This document shows, in pieces, positions 14,357-23,528 of a stretch of 38,522 nucleotides of DNA. The DNA comes from JBBDJG01 sp040880005. Its GTDB lineage: Bacteria > Actinomycetota > Thermoleophilia > Solirubrobacterales > JBBDJG01. How positions within the stretch are numbered: position 1 is the first letter of the stretch; the number at the start of each line of letters is the position of its first letter. Made by a program: the position numbers and the translations under genes. Below the pieces are notes generated by a model. It was not told the origin of the DNA, ran no database searches, and was given only the letters and a program-made list of their open reading frames with translations. The stretch is taken from NCBI GenBank assembly GCA_040880005.1, contig JBBDJG010000009.1:1-38522 (forward strand). Reading direction: 5' to 3'.

Positions 14357-17300
14357 CTAGCGCGCGATCGGCTCGGGCTCGGGCTCCTCGTCGGAGAGGC
14401 CCTCCTCCGGGTCCGAGTCCGGCGGAAGGCCGGCGCTCTTGTCGGAGCCGGCGATCACCTCGTCGGGCGAGGTGTCCTTGGGCAGCGTGCCCGACTTCAT
14501 GCCGAAGTACACCGCCTGGGGGTGGTGGGCGACGATCGCGACGGTCGATTGCTCGGGCTCGACTGCGTGGCCACCCGACAGCGCCAGGCCGATCTGCTCG
14601 GCGTCGAGCAGCCTGAACACCTTCTCGTGCTCGGACTGGTCCGGGCAGGCGGGGTAGCCCCAGGAGTAGCGACGACCCTGATCGGGCTCGATGCCCAGGT
14701 CGCGGCGCACAACCGAATGCAGCCACTCGGCCGTGCCCTCTGCCGCCTGCACGGCGAGGCCGTGAACGAAGTACTGCTCGGTGACCTCTCCGCGCGCGTA
14801 GAGGTCGTCCATCAACTTGGTCGATTTGGGGCCGACGGTCACGGCCTGTAGCGCCACCACGTCGCGCTCGCCCGAATCGATCGGGCGATAGAAGTCGGCC
14901 AGGCAGATGCGGTCGTGTCGCGGCTGGCGCGGGAAGACCAGTCGCTCGAGCTCAGCTTCCGGGTTCGCGGGGTCATAGACGATCAACTCGTTCCCCTGCG
15001 AGTTGCAGGGAAAATAGCCAAGTGCCACGCGCGGCTCGAGGTAGTCCTGCTCACGCCACATGCGCTCGAGACGGGGCTGGAAGTTGGTCTCGACCAACTC
15101 CTTCCAGGCGTCCCCCTTCACTCCGCTGCCGCCCCAATGGAGCTTGAACAGCACGTGCAGGTCGAGGTGAGGGAAGACCTCGTCGAGATCGACGGGGATC
15201 TCCTGCACACCCCAGAACGGAGGCTCCGGGACCGCCACATCGGTGCGCGCGCTAGAGCGAACGCTGTCGTCGGTGACCGGCGGCGCGTCATCGACCTCGA
15301 CCGGCTTTTCGCGAAAGTCCCTGGCCTCACGGTGCACACGCTCCACCAGCTCGGAGCGGGCCCCGTCGTCGATCAGGGCGTCCATCGTCTCCAGGCCCTT
15401 GAACGCGTCGCGGCAGTAGAAGACGCCCGGCTCGTACACGTCGTCGGACTCCTTGCCGAACGGATACAGGATTCGGCGGCCGAAGTCGCGGTTGATCGCG
15501 GCGCCGCCGATCAGCACCGGGAACTGCAGGCCCCGCTCGTTCAGCTCGCGCACACAGATCGGCATCTGCTTCGAGGTCGAGACCAGCAGCGCGGAAAGAC
15601 CGATCGCGTCAGCCTCGTGCTCGACGGCGGCACTGATGATCGTGTCGATCGGAACCTGCTTGCCGAGGTCGATCACCGTGTATCCGTTGTTGGTGAGGAT
15701 CGTGTTGACCAGCGACTTGCCGATGTCGTGCACGTCGCCGAACACGGTCGCGATCACCACCTTGCCCTTCGTATGACCCTCGATCCTGTCGAGGTAGTTC
15801 TCGAGACGGGCTACCGCGCGCTTCATGACCTCCGCCGACTGGAGCACGAACGGCAGGATCAACTCGCCGGCGCCGAACTTGTCGCCAACCTCCTTCATCG
15901 CCGGCAGCAGGACATCGTTGAGCGTCGGCACCGCACCGATCTTCTCGACCGACCGGTCGATCCACTCCTCCACCCCCTCCTTTCGGCGGCGCAGAATGTG
16001 CCAGTGGAGCGCCTGCTCCGGCTCCATCTCGGCGGTCGGGTCCTCGGCCTCCTCGGCCTCCTCTTCGCCCTTCGACTCGAAGTGCCCGATGAAGCGCTCG
16101 AGCGCGTCCTCGCGCCGGTTGAGAACGAGGTCCTCGGCCAGCTCGCGCTCCTCCGGCGGGATTTCCGCATAGGGCGTGATGTGGTTCGGGTTGACCATCG
16201 CGAGGTCGAGGCCGGCTTCGACGCAGTGGTGAAGGAAGACCGAGTTGAGCGCAGCTCTCGCGCCCGGCGACACGCCGAACGAGACGTTGGAGACGCCCAG
16301 TGAGGTCTTGACGTCCGGAATCTCGGCCTTGATGCGACGGATGCCGTCGATCGTCTCGACCGCGGACGGCTTCCATTCGTCGTCGCCCGTCGTCAGCGTG
16401 AAGGTCAGCGCGTCGAATATCAGCGAGCCGGGGTCGAGACCGTGTTCGTCGCACGCGATCTGCTTGATCCGTTCGGCGATCTCGACCTTGCGATCGGCGG
16501 TCTTGGCCATCCCGACCTCGTCGATCGTCAGCGCGATCAGCGCGGCGCCGTGCGCCTTCGCAAGCGGCGCCACGACATCGGCCTTGTCGCGGCCGGCCTC
16601 GAGGTTGATCGAGTTGACGATCGCGCGGCCGGGGATCCGCTCGAGCGCGGCGCGGATCACGTCGGGCTCGGTCGAGTCGATCTGGATCGGCGCGGGCTGC
16701 GTCAGCGAGATGCGCTCCACGACCTGCCCCATCTGGTCGGCCTCGTCGGCGCGCTCGGTCAGCGCAACGCACACGTCGAGCACGTGGGCACCGCCGTTGA
16801 CCTGGTCCTCCGCCACGCGCACGAGCCCGTCGTAGTCGTCGGCGAGCAGCAGCTCCTTGGCCTTGCGCGATCCCTGTGAGTTGACGCGCTCGCCTATCAG
16901 CGTCGGACGCGGCTCCTGCACGAGGTCGGCCGCGGTCATCATGCTCGACAGCCGCGGCGGGCCGGCGGCGGGCCGCGGTTCTGGTTTGCGCCCGCCGACG
17001 CGCTCGACGAGCGCTCGGATGTGGTCGGGCGTGGTGCCGCAACAGCCACCGACGATCGACACGTCGTAGCGCTCGACGAACTCCGCCAGCACCGTTGCCA
17101 GTTCGTCGGGCTGTTCAGGAAAGATCGTCTCGCCGTTCGGTCCCTGGATCGGAAGACCCGCGTTTGGTATGCAATGCACCGGAAGTGGGCAGCGCTCGCC
17201 CAGGTAGCGGATCGCATCGCGCATATCCTCGGGCCCGGTCGAGCAGTTGAGCCCGATCGCCTGCACGTCCAGTGCGGATAGCGTCGTCAGCACGGCTTCG

Positions 17301-17917
17301 ATGTCGGTGCCGAGCAGCATCTTGCCGCCCTGCGGCAGCAGCGACACGCTGGCCTGGATGGGAAGCGTGCGACCGGTCAGCTTGAACGCCTCGCGCGTTC
17401 CGAAAATGGCCGCCTTCACCTCGAGGATGTCCTGCGCCGTCTCGATGATGATCAGGTCGGAGCCACCTTCGATCAGTCCGCGCGCCTGCTCGGTGAAAAC
17501 CTCGACCAGCTTTGCGAAGCTGATGTCGCCAAGCGTTGGGTCGTCGCTAGCCGGCAGGAAGCCGGTCGGGCCGATCGAGCCGGCAACAAAGCGCTGCTCG
17601 CCCGCCGCTTTGCGGGCAATCTCGGCCGCCCTTCGATTGATCTCCGGTGTCTGGTCGCCGAGCCCCCACTCCTCGAGCTTCAGGCGGCTGCCCTGGAAGC
17701 TGTCGGTCTCGACGACGTCGGCGCCCGCCTCGAGCATCGAGGCGTGGACCCCCTCGATCACGTCGGGGCGGTTGAGCACCAGGGCCTCGTGGCACTTGCC
17801 TTCCAGCCCGCCGTAATCGTCTTGGGTGAGGTCGAACTGCTCGAGGGTCGCGCCCATGCCGCCGTCGAACACGACGACCCGTGTGCTGATTGCCTCTATG
17901 TAGTTGCGCTCTGCCAA
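14357..17917 (-). CDS. metH: Cobalamin-dependent methionine synthase
   Basis: Transfers the methyl group from 5-methyltetrahydrofolate through cobalamin to homocysteine, forming methionine; 1186 aa. Domains in order: homocysteine-binding barrel (about 1-320) with zinc cysteines C225, C292 and C293 (GGCCGTT); pterin-binding barrel (about 345-610); a Glu-rich linker (616-628); cobalamin cap and Rossmann domain (about 635-870) with DVHDIGK, where His730 is the lower cobalt ligand; and an S-adenosylmethionine-dependent reactivation domain (about 900-1150). All catalytic landmarks are present. The tail is an acidic, low-complexity stretch. The start must be TTG 17917 or later, since an in-frame TAG lies five codons upstream; the ribosome-binding site is weak. 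A long hairpin ends 12 nt before the start. Confidence 0.96.
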   Translation of the reverse strand: MAERNYIEAISTRVVVFDGGMGATLEQFDLTQDDYGGLEGKCHEALVLNRPDVIEGVHASMLEAGADVVETDSFQGSRLKLEEWGLGDQTPEINRRAAEIARKAAGEQRFVAGSIGPTGFLPASDDPTLGDISFAKLVEVFTEQARGLIEGGSDLIIIETAQDILEVKAAIFGTREAFKLTGRTLPIQASVSLLPQGGKMLLGTDIEAVLTTLSALDVQAIGLNCSTGPEDMRDAIRYLGERCPLPVHCIPNAGLPIQGPNGETIFPEQPDELATVLAEFVERYDVSIVGGCCGTTPDHIRALVERVGGRKPEPRPAAGPPRLSSMMTAADLVQEPRPTLIGERVNSQGSRKAKELLLADDYDGLVRVAEDQVNGGAHVLDVCVALTERADEADQMGQVVERISLTQPAPIQIDSTEPDVIRAALERIPGRAIVNSINLEAGRDKADVVAPLAKAHGAALIALTIDEVGMAKTADRKVEIAERIKQIACDEHGLDPGSLIFDALTFTLTTGDDEWKPSAVETIDGIRRIKAEIPDVKTSLGVSNVSFGVSPGARAALNSVFLHHCVEAGLDLAMVNPNHITPYAEIPPEERELAEDLVLNRREDALERFIGHFESKGEEEAEEAEDPTAEMEPEQALHWHILRRRKEGVEEWIDRSVEKIGAVPTLNDVLLPAMKEVGDKFGAGELILPFVLQSAEVMKRAVARLENYLDRIEGHTKGKVVIATVFGDVHDIGKSLVNTILTNNGYTVIDLGKQVPIDTIISAAVEHEADAIGLSALLVSTSKQMPICVRELNERGLQFPVLIGGAAINRDFGRRILYPFGKESDDVYEPGVFYCRDAFKGLETMDALIDDGARSELVERVHREARDFREKPVEVDDAPPVTDDSVRSSARTDVAVPEPPFWGVQEIPVDLDEVFPHLDLHVLFKLHWGGSGVKGDAWKELVETNFQPRLERMWREQDYLEPRVALGYFPCNSQGNELIVYDPANPEAELERLVFPRQPRHDRICLADFYRPIDSGERDVVALQAVTVGPKSTKLMDDLYARGEVTEQYFVHGLAVQAAEGTAEWLHSVVRRDLGIEPDQGRRYSWGYPACPDQSEHEKVFRLLDAEQIGLALSGGHAVEPEQSTVAIVAHHPQAVYFGMKSGTLPKDTSPDEVIAGSDKSAGLPPDSDPEEGLSDEEPEPEPIAR

Positions 17918-17929
17918 GGTCCATACATG

Positions 17930-18095
17930 CTAGTGCCGCATCAACCAACGTCTGCCCCGTTCTGGCGGCTGCGATTCCGAGCATGGCATCGTCCTCAGTC
18001 GCCGCAATGGCGCTGTCATTCCGGCTCCTTGCGTCCTCGCCATGCTCGGCTCTCGCTCGCCAGAAGCGGGCCAACGTTGGCCGACGCGGCACCAG
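17930..18095 (-). ncRNA. Long hairpin in the metH leader (candidate structured RNA)
   Basis: Arms 17930-17987 and 18039-18095 are complementary. The outer 38 positions pair with only 3 mismatches when read as minus-strand RNA. A short irregular section and a perfect 11-bp stem (CCGAGCATGGC) follow. The 51-nt apex has its own small hairpin near CGCC/GGCG. Five arm differences become G-U pairs on the minus strand but A-C clashes on the plus strand, which argues for selection on the metH-strand transcript. I see no cobalamin or S-adenosylmethionine riboswitch motif. Confidence 0.6.
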
Positions 18096-18208
18096 AGAGG
18101 CGGCCCAACGGGCTTGGACGAGACGGCTGCTGCCTAGACGCCGTCCACGCCGCATTTAATTGGCCTGCACCCGTAAAGGTTCGACTGGCTCCACTCGATA
18201 CAAGGGGC

Positions 18209-18415
18209 ATGGGAGGAGCAGGACCATCAGGAGGCCGCGGAGGCCGAGGAGGCCGGGACGGTCGCCGTTTCTGGGGCTCGGTTGCGGCCGCAATCGCCGC
18301 GCTGGCACGACGGACCGGCTGCTCGATCGAGCAGAGCCCGCTGCCGGAGATCCGCGAGGTTGGGCGCGACTGGCACGAAGCCGATCTCTCGCTGGCCGCG
18401 AAGGCCGGGAACTAA
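18209..18415 (+). CDS. Small Gly/Arg-rich hypothetical protein
   Basis: Possible 68-aa protein. The N-terminus is Gly/Arg-rich, encoded by three tandem 9-bp GGAGGCCG units (18230-18256). It continues with a hydrophobic Ala-rich helix (FWGSVAAAIAALA) and an acidic tail. ATG 18209 has AAGGGG immediately upstream, rather close for a ribosome-binding site. It occupies the gap between metH and a converging operon. I do not recognise it, and it may be a chance frame in GC-rich DNA. Confidence 0.35.
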   Translation: MGGAGPSGGRGGRGGRDGRRFWGSVAAAIAALARRTGCSIEQSPLPEIREVGRDWHEADLSLAAKAGN

Positions 18416-18433
18416 CCCAAGCCAGCTCGGGCC

Positions 18434-20761
18434 CTAGACTCGCTCGGGCGACGGCTCGACTCGTGGCGACAACTCCACGGGCGTGGCCGCCAATGCGCGT
18501 GTGCGCACGTCGCGCCACGACACTCCCTCCCGGATCAGCGCCGGTAGGCCGAACCCCACCGCGGTCATAACCTCGACCGCTTGAAGGATCAGCCCGTATC
18601 CGAGCGCCGCGGCGGTCGGCACTCCATACACGCCCGAGAGCACCGTGATAACCGCGAGCTGGAACACGCCGACGTTCGACGGCGTCGCCGGCAGGACCGC
18701 CGTCACGTTCACGGCGAAAAGCACGGCCGCAGCCGTGCCGACATCGGTGCGTCCCTCGAGGCCGAGCGCGAGCAGCAATGCGTACGCCCCGAGTAGCTGC
18801 AGGCCCCAGGCCGAAAGCTGCGCCGTGATCGCCCAGAAAGCACGCTTGGGGGCGCGGAACACGGCCAGGCCCTTGCGCAGCCGCACGAGTGCCGCGACGG
18901 ACTCGTGCAGAAGATGGCCGACCGTGCCCTTGCCCGTGCCCAATGCACGTCGTTCGAGCAACGACGGCAGCACGAGCGCGCCAAGCGCGAGGGCGAGCGG
19001 CGCCGCGCTGACGACGGCGAGAGCCCCTTCGTGACCCCTCAGCAAATCAGTCGAACCGAGCACCACCATGGCGAGCAACAGCAGCGCGAACAGGTTGAGC
19101 AGTGTTTGCGAGACTAGGGTGCCCACGATCACCGGCAACGTCTCCGACATGCGGCCGACGCGCCTCGACACGACAAGCGCTCGCGCCGGCTCTCCCAGGC
19201 GAGCCGGCAAGGTGGCCGACATCAGCACGCCGATAACGGTGCCGGTGAAGACGGTGCGGCGCTTCAAGGGCCTATCCGGCAGGGCGCTGCGGATGATGTG
19301 GAACCACGACATCGAACGCAGGAACATCGAAACCGAGAACAGGCCGAGCGCGATCAGGATCCAGCTGGGGCTGGACTGAACGAGAGTCTCGACCACGCTC
19401 TGCGCGCCAATCTTGTTGAACGCGAGCGCGGCAAGCAGCAGTCCAAGCAGGGCCGTGAGACTCAGTGCGAGGCGCCGCGCAACAGACGTGACGCGCTCGC
19501 GGCGCGTGCGCTCGAGCGGCCGGGGCTCGATCGAAGGCAGCCTGCGCGGCGGTCGTGGCTCCGACAGATCGGCGGAGCGCCACCCGATCTTGACGGCCGC
19601 GCGCTCCGCCGCGCTGCGTGGCACCGGAGCGTCGAGCGCGCGCTCGTACGTGCGGGTCACGCGGCGCGAAACCTCGGGCCAGGCAAAGTCGGTCGCGCGC
19701 TCGCGCGCGGCGTTCGACATCTCCTCGCGACCACGGGGGTCGAGCCACAGGGAGCGCAGCGCCTCGGCCAACTCCAGCGGCCGCCCATGCGGAACGAGCA
19801 AGCCGTCGCGACCGTGGGTAACGACGTCGCGATAGCCGGCGATGTCCGATGCGACCACCGGAGTTCCGGCTGCGAAGGCCTCGGTGAGGATCATCCCGAA
19901 GCTCTCTCCACCCAGTGATGGAGCGCACAGCACGTCGGCAGCGTGCAGACGGCGCCACAACTCGTCGTCGGCAACGTGTCCGGACAGAGACACTCCTTCC
20001 ATCCCGCCCTCGACGCCGGCGAGCATCGGCTCGACCGCACCAGGGTCCGCGCCGATCACATCGAGCTGCGCGGGAACGTGTTTGCGCAGACCGGCGAACG
20101 CGGACAGCAGCACAGGCAACCCCTTGCGTTCCTCCTCGCGTCCAACGAACACGATCCGCAGTCGATCGGACGGCGGCTTGGGGCCAGTCGGCGCGGCTTG
20201 CAGATCGACGCCGTTCGGGATCACCTCGTACTCGCCGCCAAAGAATCGCTCGCCCGTCCAGCGGGCAGCCTCGGAGACGGCGATGCGGGCGTGGAGCTTG
20301 TTCAGCATCCGCCGCGCCCCTATTGCGCGAGCGATCGTGTTCGGTGCCCAACTCGTCGAATAGGTGTGAAAGGTTCCCACGACGGGTGCGCCGCTGGACC
20401 AGGCCGTATCCCAGGAGAGCAGCGGAACGATCGGCTCGTGGACGTGCACCACGTCGAACTTCCCGCTGCGGAGCTCTCGCCGCGCGCGGACCACACCCTC
20501 CGGCCTGACGCACAGGCGTGAGACTGCGCCATTCATCGGTAGCGCGATCGTCCTCCCCAGGGGCACCAGGTGGTCGGGGAGTGCCCCGGCCCGGGGGCGC
20601 GACCTGTGCAGCGCGCGCGTCAGCGCATCGTCGGGGTCCACCGGGGCGAGCACGCGCACGTCGTTGTCTGCAGCGAGCAGCTCGCGCGCAAGCGCGTCAA
20701 CATGACGGTTGACGCCCCCGGAAAAGTTCCAGGAGTAGGGAGAGACAAGGGCAATCCGCAT
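18434..20761 (-). CDS. PimA-like GT4 glycosyltransferase fused to a flippase-like membrane domain
   Basis: Two-part protein of 775 aa. Residues 1 to about 380 form a GT-B glycosyltransferase of family 4, starting MRIALVSPYSWNFSGGVNRH as in PimA-type mannosyltransferases. It has the donor-binding region FGMILTEAFAAGTPVVASDI with the Glu expected in EX7E motifs. After a Pro/Arg-rich linker, residues about 430-745 hold 7-8 hydrophobic segments resembling the lysylphosphatidylglycerol synthase membrane domain (UPF0104), including LPARLGEPARALVVSR. It likely glycosylates a lipid at the inner leaflet and the membrane part may move or anchor the product; both are inference. It follows the next gene by 19 nt in one operon. 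Confidence 0.9.
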   Translation of the reverse strand: MRIALVSPYSWNFSGGVNRHVDALARELLAADNDVRVLAPVDPDDALTRALHRSRPRAGALPDHLVPLGRTIALPMNGAVSRLCVRPEGVVRARRELRSGKFDVVHVHEPIVPLLSWDTAWSSGAPVVGTFHTYSTSWAPNTIARAIGARRMLNKLHARIAVSEAARWTGERFFGGEYEVIPNGVDLQAAPTGPKPPSDRLRIVFVGREEERKGLPVLLSAFAGLRKHVPAQLDVIGADPGAVEPMLAGVEGGMEGVSLSGHVADDELWRRLHAADVLCAPSLGGESFGMILTEAFAAGTPVVASDIAGYRDVVTHGRDGLLVPHGRPLELAEALRSLWLDPRGREEMSNAARERATDFAWPEVSRRVTRTYERALDAPVPRSAAERAAVKIGWRSADLSEPRPPRRLPSIEPRPLERTRRERVTSVARRLALSLTALLGLLLAALAFNKIGAQSVVETLVQSSPSWILIALGLFSVSMFLRSMSWFHIIRSALPDRPLKRRTVFTGTVIGVLMSATLPARLGEPARALVVSRRVGRMSETLPVIVGTLVSQTLLNLFALLLLAMVVLGSTDLLRGHEGALAVVSAAPLALALGALVLPSLLERRALGTGKGTVGHLLHESVAALVRLRKGLAVFRAPKRAFWAITAQLSAWGLQLLGAYALLLALGLEGRTDVGTAAAVLFAVNVTAVLPATPSNVGVFQLAVITVLSGVYGVPTAAALGYGLILQAVEVMTAVGFGLPALIREGVSWRDVRTRALAATPVELSPRVEPSPERV

Positions 20762-20780
20762 TGGGCGATGCTATCAGCGG

Positions 20781-22790
20781 TTACCGGACCGTTTCCCCAG
20801 GTTGGAGGGACTTTTCCCTGCCTCGGCCCCGGTCACGCGATCCGGATTGCACGTAGCCTACGGCGAGCGCCAGATACACCGTTCCGATCAGCAGGATCAC
20901 CGGCCCGGAGTCGTTGGTGAGCGCTCCAGCCACGACCGCGGCCACCGTCCCGTAGAGCCCGCTGCGCAGGCCCGGATAGGACCCCAGGGGGGCGAGCAGT
21001 CGTGCGCGCCAGCGCAGCCCCGCGACAAGTGCCGCCAGCGCCAGCACCGACAGCAACGGAATCACGCCACGGCGCAGCGAGCCATAGCTCGACTCCAGCT
21101 TGCGTTGAAAGACGTCACCGAGCTCGTGCAGTCCGCCCGCGCGCAACACCGAGCGGGTGAAGTGCGAATCGCCGGCGGTCAACAGGTCGATCGCAGCGAG
21201 TACGCCGAGCACGAGCGCGGGAGTCGCAAGCACGATCGCGACCCGGCGTCTCGTGGGCGCACCCTTCAACGAAGTCACCACAGCGGTCGCAACGCCTACG
21301 CCGAACGTGATGCTCGCGCCGACATCGGCACCCAAACGTCCCCAGCTCAACAGCAGCGTCACAACGCCTCCCACGATCGCGAACGACCAAATCCTGGTGC
21401 GAGGCGGAGCGCTGGCGACCGCGGCACCGATACCAACCAGCGTTGCCACGGCAAGGGTCACCTCGAGCTCGTTGCCGATCCCGTAGAAGCGCGCTCCCAG
21501 GATCGGGTTGGGACCGAGCAGCGAACGCACGATCAGGCCCGAGCCGAACGCGAGATCGACCAGGTGGGCCAGCAACGTCGCCCCGGCCGCGACGGCCGGC
21601 GTGCGCGGCCACGCCACCAGTCGCTCGCTAAGCAGGGCGAGCAGCGCGCACGCAAGTCCGATGATCGCCGCCTCGCCGAGCCTGGACGTCGAGAAGGTTC
21701 CGGTACCGAGGAGCACGGCGGGTAGCCACAGCGCCGCCAGGAAGGCACCGCGTCCCACAAGCGCGGTCCAGCGTCTGCGCTGCACGAGCCCAACCGCAGC
21801 GATGATCGCCAGTGCGATCGCGAGCCCGCCGAGCGTGACCTTCCATCGACGAGGGCCGACCTGTGTCACGCGGCCGCGCAGTCTCGAGATCTGGCCGACG
21901 CTGCGATCCGCGTTCGCTTCGATCGCATCGCCTTGAACGTGCGCGGGCAGGGACACGCCGACGTGTTCGAGCACGGTGGGAAGCAGGTCGGTCGAGACGA
22001 CCAGGCCCGCGCGGCGCGTCGAGTCCGAGCGCAACGCGGTTCCCGAGCCGAGGCCCGCCGCCCCAATCGCAAGCAACCGGCGCGGAGTGTCGGGTGGCGT
22101 CTGGAGCACGACCAGGACATCACGGGTCCGCCGCGCTTCGAGCAACGTGTCGAGCGCACTGTAGCCGGCGCCGGCGCCCGGCAGATTCGCGATCGTGATG
22201 TCATTGGATCGCCACGACGCGAGCGTGCGATCGCCGACCCCGCCTGCGGGCACAAGCTGGACCGAGTCCACGTCGCCGCGGCGATCGGCGGCCACGATCG
22301 CTTGGATATTGCGGCCGCGGTCGATCGTCACGTAGGCGACGGACCTTCCCGATGCACGCGCCGCGCCGGCGAGAGCTCCCGGATCGATATCGGCCGGAAC
22401 CCCGTCGGCGCGAGTCAGGATCTCCGGCCATCGAGAGATCCGACCGGCTCCGCGCTTCTGAACGAGTCGAATGCCACGAGGCAGATCGTCGTCGTAGAGG
22501 CTGAGCGCAACCCTCGAGCCGGCACTCATGTCGAGCATCGTCTGTGCCGGCCGATAGGCACCCTGCGTTGCGCTCATGAAGCCGAGAGCCAACTCGCGCC
22601 CGGAGAGGCGCTTGATCATCGAGGGCCCCCTGTTGCCTTGCGCGGGGCCGGGCAGAAAGACGATCGCGACCCGTGGACGCTCCTGCACGGTTTCGGCACG
22701 TGCCGAGGCCTGCGTGACCGCAAGAACGGCCGCGGCGGCGAGCAACGCGGGCCAAATGACCTTCAGAGATGTGCGCGGGAGCCGGACCAA
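20781..22790 (-). CDS. Membrane protein with alkaline-phosphatase-like ectodomain
   Basis: Protein of 669 aa. A signal sequence or first helix (about residues 10-32) is followed by an extracytoplasmic region to about residue 310. Its end, VSTDLLPTVLEHVGVSLPAHVQGDAI, resembles the closing part of alkaline phosphatase/sulfatase-type domains, but the metal-binding Asp and Thr of active members are not obvious. About nine or ten helices follow (about 320-650), with the notable loop NPILGARFYGIGNELE. It is the first gene of the operon with the glycosyltransferase fusion and diverges from hemQ. A role in envelope glycolipid or polymer assembly is a guess. Confidence 0.75.
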   Translation of the reverse strand: MVRLPRTSLKVIWPALLAAAAVLAVTQASARAETVQERPRVAIVFLPGPAQGNRGPSMIKRLSGRELALGFMSATQGAYRPAQTMLDMSAGSRVALSLYDDDLPRGIRLVQKRGAGRISRWPEILTRADGVPADIDPGALAGAARASGRSVAYVTIDRGRNIQAIVAADRRGDVDSVQLVPAGGVGDRTLASWRSNDITIANLPGAGAGYSALDTLLEARRTRDVLVVLQTPPDTPRRLLAIGAAGLGSGTALRSDSTRRAGLVVSTDLLPTVLEHVGVSLPAHVQGDAIEANADRSVGQISRLRGRVTQVGPRRWKVTLGGLAIALAIIAAVGLVQRRRWTALVGRGAFLAALWLPAVLLGTGTFSTSRLGEAAIIGLACALLALLSERLVAWPRTPAVAAGATLLAHLVDLAFGSGLIVRSLLGPNPILGARFYGIGNELEVTLAVATLVGIGAAVASAPPRTRIWSFAIVGGVVTLLLSWGRLGADVGASITFGVGVATAVVTSLKGAPTRRRVAIVLATPALVLGVLAAIDLLTAGDSHFTRSVLRAGGLHELGDVFQRKLESSYGSLRRGVIPLLSVLALAALVAGLRWRARLLAPLGSYPGLRSGLYGTVAAVVAGALTNDSGPVILLIGTVYLALAVGYVQSGSRDRGRGREKSLQPGETVR

Positions 22791-22803
22791 GACGAGCCGC
22801 CAC

Positions 22804-22809
22804 TATATT
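22804..22809 (+). promoter_or_regulatory. Possible -10 element (TATATT) for hemQ
   Basis: TATATT lies 18 nt before the hemQ start in the short divergent gap, leaving room for only a short leader. No convincing -35 is seen. Confidence 0.35.
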
Positions 22810-22827
22810 TGTGAGCCGGGATCCGAC

Positions 22828-23526
22828 ATGGCGCACCGTAACTTCGCGAAATTCACGTTCTTCAAGGTCGATCCGGCCTGGCGCCGGCTACCCGCAGACG
22901 AGCGCGAACGTCACAAGAGCGAGTTTGCCGCTGCCTGCGAGGACTTCGCCCAGGATCGATTTCTGCGCACCTATTCAACCGTCGGCACGCGCGGCGACTG
23001 CGACCTGATGCTGTGGATGTCGAGCCCGGGGCTGATCGATATCCACGAATTCCACGTGGTGCTTGCCCAAAGCGGTCTGATGGCGTGGTCGGACACTCCG
23101 TACTCCTACCTGGCGATGACCAAGAAGTCCGAGTATTCGGACGAGGATCGACTCGACGTGCGCTCGATGCGCGGCAAGTACCTGTTCGTGTATCCGATGT
23201 GGAAGAAGCGTGACTGGTACCGGCTACCGTCGGACGAGCGCATGCGCATCATGCGGGGACACATAGAGACCGGGCAGAAGTACCCGTCGGTGTCGATCAA
23301 CACGGCTTACTCCTACGGGATCGACGACCAGGAGTTCGTCGTCGCTTTCGAGGCCGACGAGCCCGGCGATTTCCTCGACCTCGTGCACGAGCTGCGCTCG
23401 ACCGAGTCGAGCGTCTATACCGAGAGCGAGACGCCGATCTTCACTTGCATCTCGACCAGCATCCGCAAAGCACTCGACGCACTCGACGGCGAGGCGCCGG
23501 TGGCCGAGCCGATCCCGAGCCCGTAG
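22828..23526 (+). CDS. hemQ: Coproheme decarboxylase HemQ (chlorite dismutase family)
   Basis: Protein of 232 aa in the chlorite-dismutase fold, matching the HemQ branch that converts coproheme to heme b in Actinobacteria and Firmicutes. Family features include an N-terminal half with TRGDCDLMLWMSSP, the YSYLAMTKKSEY region, and KYLFVYPMWKKRDWYRLPSDER, where the YP-W-Y pattern is the HemQ hallmark with the catalytic tyrosine region. The C-terminal half has QEFVVAFEADEPGDFLDLVHELR. True chlorite dismutases carry a distal Arg and are usually shorter in context, so HemQ is favoured. ATG 22828 is the start where homology begins; the ribosome-binding site is poor. It converges on the Fe-S carrier gene with a 2-nt gap. 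Confidence 0.92.
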   Translation: MAHRNFAKFTFFKVDPAWRRLPADERERHKSEFAAACEDFAQDRFLRTYSTVGTRGDCDLMLWMSSPGLIDIHEFHVVLAQSGLMAWSDTPYSYLAMTKKSEYSDEDRLDVRSMRGKYLFVYPMWKKRDWYRLPSDERMRIMRGHIETGQKYPSVSINTAYSYGIDDQEFVVAFEADEPGDFLDLVHELRSTESSVYTESETPIFTCISTSIRKALDALDGEAPVAEPIPSP

Positions 23527-23528
23527 CC

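Noticed and set aside
14915..16303. 462-codon plus-strand frame antisense to metH
   Set aside because: Shadow of metH; composition is typical of antisense frames in GC-rich genes.
17918..18208. Cobalamin or S-adenosylmethionine riboswitch upstream of metH
   Set aside because: No B12-box, GCCACTG element or SAM-core motif was found; the leader holds a long hairpin instead.
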